Assembly: GCA_025175895.1 (NCBI GenBank)
Contig: CM046000.1
Span: 36,120,720 to 36,184,719, forward strand
Length of the DNA stretch: 64,000 nt
Reading direction: 5' to 3'
Origin: Wurfbainia villosa
Taxonomy: Eukaryota; Streptophyta; Magnoliopsida; Zingiberales; Zingiberaceae
A model generated the notes under the pieces. It saw nothing but the letters and a program-made list of their open reading frames with translations. It ran no database searches and was not told the origin of the DNA. Shown here piece by piece: positions 59,640 to 64,000 of this stretch. A program made the translations under genes and the position numbers. Position 1 is the first letter of the stretch. Every line of letters starts with the position of its first letter.

Positions 59640-60060
59640 ACTCCGGCCATCAACCATTCTTGGACTTTTCACCTTGCCACTCTTGCAAGGAATTTCCTAG
59701 AAATTTCCTTGCTGCCAAGGAATTACCCCTCTTTGAATTTTCACCTCGCACCCCCGCAAGGAATTTCCAGCTGCCAAGGAATTAACCATCTTGGACTTTT
59801 TACCAAGGTCCACCCTTGGATTTCTTACCTGCCAAGGAATTACCCGTCTTGGACTTTTCACCAAGGTCCACCCTTGGATTTCTCACCGTCCAAGGAATTA
59901 CCCATCTTGGACTTTTCACCAAGGTCCACCCTTGGATTTCTCACCTGCCATGGAATTACCCGTCTTGGACTTTTCACCAAGGTTCACGCTTGGATTTCTC
60001 ACCAGCCAAGGAATTACCCATCTTGAAATTTTCACCAAGATCCACCCTTGGATTTCTCTC
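59640..60060. repeat. 60-bp tandem repeat in G LTR
   Basis: Five good copies (about 59767-60060) and two degenerate ones to the left, each exactly 60 bases apart. Each carries AAGGAATTACCC, TTGGACTTTTCACC and the small inverted repeat CCAAGG-TCCAC-CCTTGG. The period creates overlapping artefact ORFs in three frames. Confidence 0.92.
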
Positions 60061-60117
60061 CCTTACTTAAACCTTTGTCAAACACCAAAACATAACTTGG
60101 AGCTCTCAGCTCCAACA

Positions 60118-61458
60118 GTCTTCCCCTTTTTGATGTTTGACAACCCGTTTAAGTTTAGGTCCCTCTACCCACTCGATCGATCACATATCAGAGAAGTTAC
60201 AATATAAATCAAATAAATTAGATCAAGTCAGATTATAAATCAGATCATGAAGGGATCAAGTCAAATTATGCACCTAAACTATAAACACCTCTCTCCTCCC
60301 CTTTTGGCAAACACCGAAAAGGGTTTTGTAATCACGGATATAAATACACACTTAAACCCTCCCCCTTAATGCCATCTGCATTTTTAGGTTTTGATATCAC
60401 CTCCCTTTCCTAATCACTTTTTACTAAAAGTTTACCAATGTTAATCTTTCGCAAGCATTTTCTAATGTTAGACGTGGTAAAACCAACCTACGATGATTAA
60501 TGTGGTCCAGTCGAGCCTCTGGTCGAGGCCTACTTGCTTCTGGAGACATGCAGTCATGGTCTACTCGACTCTGTGAGACTGCGATACAAGCAGTCGAGCC
60601 GTTGGTTGAGTTCCACTTGCCTCTGTGTGAGTGCGACACAAACAGTTGAGTTGTTGGTCGAGTTTCACTCGACTCTGTGAGCTATGGAACTACGGTATTG
60701 AGGGTATCAGTCGAGGTTGCGCCTCGACCAAAGGCTTAGTCAAGCTCCTAGTCGAGAACAACTCGATTCTGTGCAGTCTAAAATAGAGCCCAGTCGAGGC
60801 GTCGGCTCGACTGTTTACTGATAAGGAACACTGTGAAGTTTTCAGACCAAACTTCAGAAACTCCTATTAAATTCCAAAAAAATCAATAAATCTTGAAATT
60901 TTTTGTATATAATTCTAACATCATACTACTATAAAGAAAAATATGTGAAAATTAAAATAACTAGGATTTATCCCAATCAATACATTTCTAAAATTTCTGA
61001 AAATAGGTGCCTTTAGTCCTTCTCTCCCTGTATCAATACCTCTAGTAGTGATTCCTATCTCTAGATAGAATTCACCATAACGAAAAGAACATGTTTCAAA
61101 AACATTCTGAGGGAGTGTCCTTAGGGTTGCAATTGTTTTAAAGGACCCAACCAATTTTACTTGGTTAGAATGTCCAATTATGATCTTCGGACCAAATGCA
61201 CATGAGTTATGCATTGGTCTTCCCCAGAATCGATCAAATTAATGATCGCTATCTTGATAACCTCCTTACCCAAATGATTCAATGAGAACATCGGATAAGT
61301 TGGTTATACCTAAACATCTCACCCCCACCAACTAGCAATACAAAAACAGTTTTTGTTAAACCTACAATTTGTGTGAGATGCTTTCCAAGTTATCCAAATT
61401 TCCCAATTTCTTGTTGTTATGGTGAGTTAATCCTAATGATCATGGAAAGGTTTAATCC
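60118..61458 (-). other. G 3' non-coding region with polypurine tracts
   Basis: On the minus strand, CATCAAAAAGGGGAAGAC (60118-60135) adjoins the LTR, and GGCATTAAGGGGGAGGG lies near 60355-60371. The middle part carries GTCGAG palindromes. No coding feature. Confidence 0.65.
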
Positions 61459-63052
61459 TCACTCAATGACACACATGCCTAATTCCCTTCTCAAATGGCT
61501 AAATTCCTTTTCAGGGAGTGGTTTAGTGAAGATATCAGCTAGGTTAGACTTTGACTCAACATAATTGAGTACAACATCTCCCCTATCCACATGATCTCTA
61601 ATGAAGTGATGTCTCACTTCAATGTGCTTCGTTCTAGAATGGTGGACAGGATTCTTTGTCAAATTAATGGTGCTCATGTTGTCACACAGCACTTGTACAT
61701 TCTTGTATGATAACCCATAGTCCTCCAACATATGAGTCATCCACAACAACTGTGACACACTCTCCCCCATGGCTATATACTCAGCCTCGGTGGTGGAGAG
61801 AGCAACACAATGTTGCTTCCGACTCGACCAACTCACTAGTGAAGAACCTAGGAACTGACATCCCCCACTCGTACTCTTCATATCTAACTTACACCTAGCA
61901 TAGTCAGAGTCAATGTAACCAACCAAATCAAATGATTCATTGCGAGGGTACCACAAGCCAACCCTAATAGTGCCTTTAAGATATCTCATTATTCTTTTCA
62001 CAGCACTTAGATGAGACTCCTTGGCACATGCCTAATACCTAGCACACACACCCACAACATATAAAATATCATATCAACTCACTGTGAGATAAAGTACACT
62101 ACCTATCACACTTCTATAATATTTCATATCCACTGATTTTTCTCCTTTATCACTTCCTAGATTTATGTTTTGTGCCATGGGGGTAGATATCTCCTTTGAA
62201 TTCTCCATATTAAATTTCTTTAGAAGATTCATGGCATACCTAGACTGATGAACATATATACCTTCCTTTGTTTGTTTGATATCAAGTCCAAGGAAGAATG
62301 TCAGTTCTCTCACAAGACTCATCTCAAACTCACTCTCCATGTGTCTTATAAACTCATTCAGATAATCCTTATTATTCGAGCCACAGATTAAGTCATGGAC
62401 ATAAACCTGGGCCACAAAAATGTTCTCACCATCTCTTTTCAGAAATAGTGTGGGATCTATCTGACTTCTTCTCAACCCTTTCTCTACAAGAAATGTGGAC
62501 AACCTCTCGTATTAGGAATGAGGTGCTTGTTTCAGCCCATAAAGAGCCTTTTTCAGTTTATACACATGGTCTGGAAACTCTATACTCTCAAATCCTGGTG
62601 GTTGTTCAACATACACCTCTTCCTTAATTATCCCATTCAAGAAGGCAGACTTCACATCCATTTGATAGACTTTGAAGCCTTTGTATGCAAGCATCAGCCT
62701 TATGGACTCTAGTCGGGCTACTAAGGCATAGGTCTCTTCATAATCTAACCCCTCAATCTGATTATATCCTTTGGTGACTAACCTTGCATTATTTCTGATT
62801 ATCTCTCTCTTATGATTCATCTTATTCTTAAACACCCATTTGGTACCAATTAAAGAAACTTTTTTCGGTCTCGGAACTAAGTTCTACACTTGGCTTCTTT
62901 CGAATTGTCCTAGCTTATCTTGCATTGCCAAGACGCAATCAGGATCAAGAAAAGCCTCTTCTACAACCCTGGGTTCGATTTCTGAGATCAATGCAACTTC
63001 AACTCCTTCATTCCTAAAGGATGATCTGGTCCTCACCCCTTGTTGAAGTTCT
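61459..63052 (-). pseudogene. G reverse transcriptase and RNase H, disrupted
   Basis: Minus strand, Sirevirus-type copia. It contains KNKMNHKREIIRNNARLVTK (near 62800), QMDVKSAFLNGIIKEEVYV, KALYGLKQAP, DPTLFLKRDG, then YVHDL near 62400, where the first catalytic Asp of YVDD is replaced by His. RNase H is 62001-61459 (DSDYARCKLDMKSTSGG, STTEAEYIAMGESVSQLLW, DNMSTINLTKN, FTKPLPEKEF). Stops lie near 62510, 62072 and 62030. Coding to the right (integrase side) is cut by LTR H at 63053. The order matches the RNase H and RT of element E, but it is a different family. Confidence 0.88.
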
Positions 63053-63525
63053 TGTTAGGGATCGAATGGCCGGCTAGAGGGGGGTGAATAGCCCTCGTTC
63101 GTTGTTCGTCGTATTTTGTTCGTTCTCGTCTACAATTCTTGTTAGCGCAGCGGAATAACAATAATAATACTAACAAGAAACACAAATACACACAAACAAA
63201 ACACAACGATATACGTGGTTCGGAACCGAATGGTTCCTACTCCACGGGTGAGCTCCTCGAGCTCTAGTTATGCTCACGACACTAACTATAACACTCCTTT
63301 TCGACAACACGTCGGAGGTGGAGAAACCTCTCACAAGCTATTACACTAAGTAATGGAATACAACAAGAAATACAAAGACAATACAAAAGAGAACTTTTAC
63401 ACCGATTGCTTTTGATCGCTTTCTTGTTGCTTGCTTTTGCTTGCTCTTGAAGGTCTGGAATGCAACAACAATTCCCCTCCAAAGTCACCCAAAAAGCCTT
63501 TTCGAAATCCTCCAACTCGAGCTCC

Positions 63526-63532
63526 ATTTATA
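63526..63532 (-). promoter_or_regulatory. TATA box of LTR H
   Basis: TATAAAT on the minus strand, 29 bases from the first site of the palindrome array. Confidence 0.6.
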
Positions 63533-63560
63533 ACCTGCATCAAGCTATTTTCGCGCCCAT

Positions 63561-63901
63561 CAGTCGACTGATCGTGACCATCAGTCGACTGGTATCGTAG
63601 CCATTGTTTCACAACGGCCGGATCCATGTTGGTTAAGTTCCAACGGATCACACATCAGTCGACTGATGGCACCCATCAGTCGACTGATCATCCATCAGTC
63701 GAGTGCCCAGTCGAGTCGACTCCATTCTGTGCCCGTGCACAGTGTCATCAGTCGACTGCCTCCCATTGGCAGTCGACTGATTCTCCCATCAGTCGACTGC
63801 CTCCCATGGCAGTCGACTGATCCAACCAATCTTGGTTCAGTCGAACACTGGTCGAACCCAACGACCTAGAGCAGTCGACTGGCACCTATGCCAGTCGACT
63901 G
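63561..63901 (-). promoter_or_regulatory. Phased CAGTCGACTG array in H U3
   Basis: Ten exact CAGTCGACTG palindromes start at 63561, 63582, 63656, 63676, 63749, 63770, 63790, 63810, 63872 and 63892. Within each cluster the spacing is 20 or 21 bases. Many are extended to CATCAGTCGACTGATG. The array lies directly upstream of the TATA box. Confidence 0.85.
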
Positions 63902-64000
63902 ATGTCGGCTAAAACCTCAATCATAACGATGTTTGAGCCACCGACACTCAGTCTTAGCCACTTGGCCAAGTCCACCTTATCCCTCATGGAGTTCCCCACC

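Larger units (their letters stand above)
58231..60117 (-). repeat. G 3' LTR, minus orientation
   Basis: About 1887 bases. The minus-strand 5' end TGTTGGAGCTGAGAGC (60117) directly follows the polypurine tract. The U5 end has GCGTAGTTACCGGTCC near 58245. The left boundary is by pattern only. It contains a 60-bp tandem array and GTCGAGGC palindromes. Confidence 0.62.
63053..64000 (-). repeat. H: LTR in minus orientation, continues beyond the window
   Basis: Its left end TGTTAGGGATCGAATGGCC is the U5 terminus in reverse and resembles the U5 of N1 (AGGGCTATTCACCCCCCTCT and GGCCATTCGATC words are shared). A TATA box lies at 63526-63532. It interrupts the pol of G. Whether it is solo or part of a full element cannot be seen. 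Confidence 0.75.

Noticed and set aside
59640..60060. CRISPR-like look of regularly spaced repeats
   Set aside because: Units are contiguous with no unique spacers, lie in a plant LTR, and there are no cas genes.
59550..60207. Three overlapping ORFs with periodic 20-residue repeats
   Set aside because: The 60-bp DNA repeat keeps all frames open; an LTR artefact rather than a repeat protein.
1..64000. Search for a novel defence, biosynthetic or regulatory gene system
   Set aside because: All recognisable coding sequence belongs to LTR retrotransposons; I see no operon-like or host gene content to support such a claim.

Overview
This window is repeat-dense nuclear DNA from a flowering plant. 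Almost every recognisable feature is an LTR retrotransposon or a piece of one. The evidence is plant-type Ty1/copia and Ty3/gypsy (Athila) proteins, TG...CA long terminal repeats, initiator-Met-tRNA primer sites (TGGTATCAGAGC), and Sirevirus-style repeated polypurine tracts. I found no host gene, tRNA, rRNA or CRISPR array. The species cannot be fixed from this window. Element names below (A, B, C, D, E, F, G, H, J, K, N1) are my own labels.

Left third (1-15.3 kb). Position 1-117 is the end of an LTR in minus orientation. It abuts a plus-strand copia remnant (A, 118-8290) whose 3' LTR is 8291-10517. A is interrupted by N1 (2292-7754), a gag-only Sirevirus-like element with both LTRs and a perfect TATAC target-site duplication. 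A in turn sits in another copia remnant (B, 10518-13356). B's LTR (13357-15240) is followed by a primer-binding site, so internal sequence flanks that LTR on both sides.

Middle (15.3-32.3 kb). A complete but coding-defective copia element (C, minus strand, 17978-27462, two 2218-bp LTRs) splits an unclassified promoter-like or LTR-like sequence that carries a hairpin-bearing tandem repeat. After it come a gag-like ORF of the plant 'putative gypsy type transposon' type, an LTR-like fragment, simple repeats and a decayed copia RNase H remnant (J).

Right half (32.3-64 kb). This is a Russian-doll nest. An LTR (K) was hit by an Athila element (D, 32834-57845, duplication CCTAT). The 5' LTR of D was hit by a Sirevirus-like copia (E, about 33742-51122). 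The reverse transcriptase of E was hit by a minus-strand copia (F, 38940-48020, duplication TTTAG). K also carries a minus-strand Sirevirus-like copia (G, LTR 58231-60117, pol remnant 61459-63052), and G is cut by another LTR (H, 63053 to the window end).

The most unusual signal is in the promoters. Just upstream of the TATA box, LTRs of three copia groups (N1, E, H) carry arrays of the palindrome CAGTCGACTG, mostly spaced 20-21 bp, about two DNA helical turns. The same promoter block is the part that differs most between the two LTRs of N1. In D, a block rich in CACGGCCGTG-like words in the same position behaves alike. All alignments were made by eye, and boundaries without a target-site duplication or an LTR partner are approximate.
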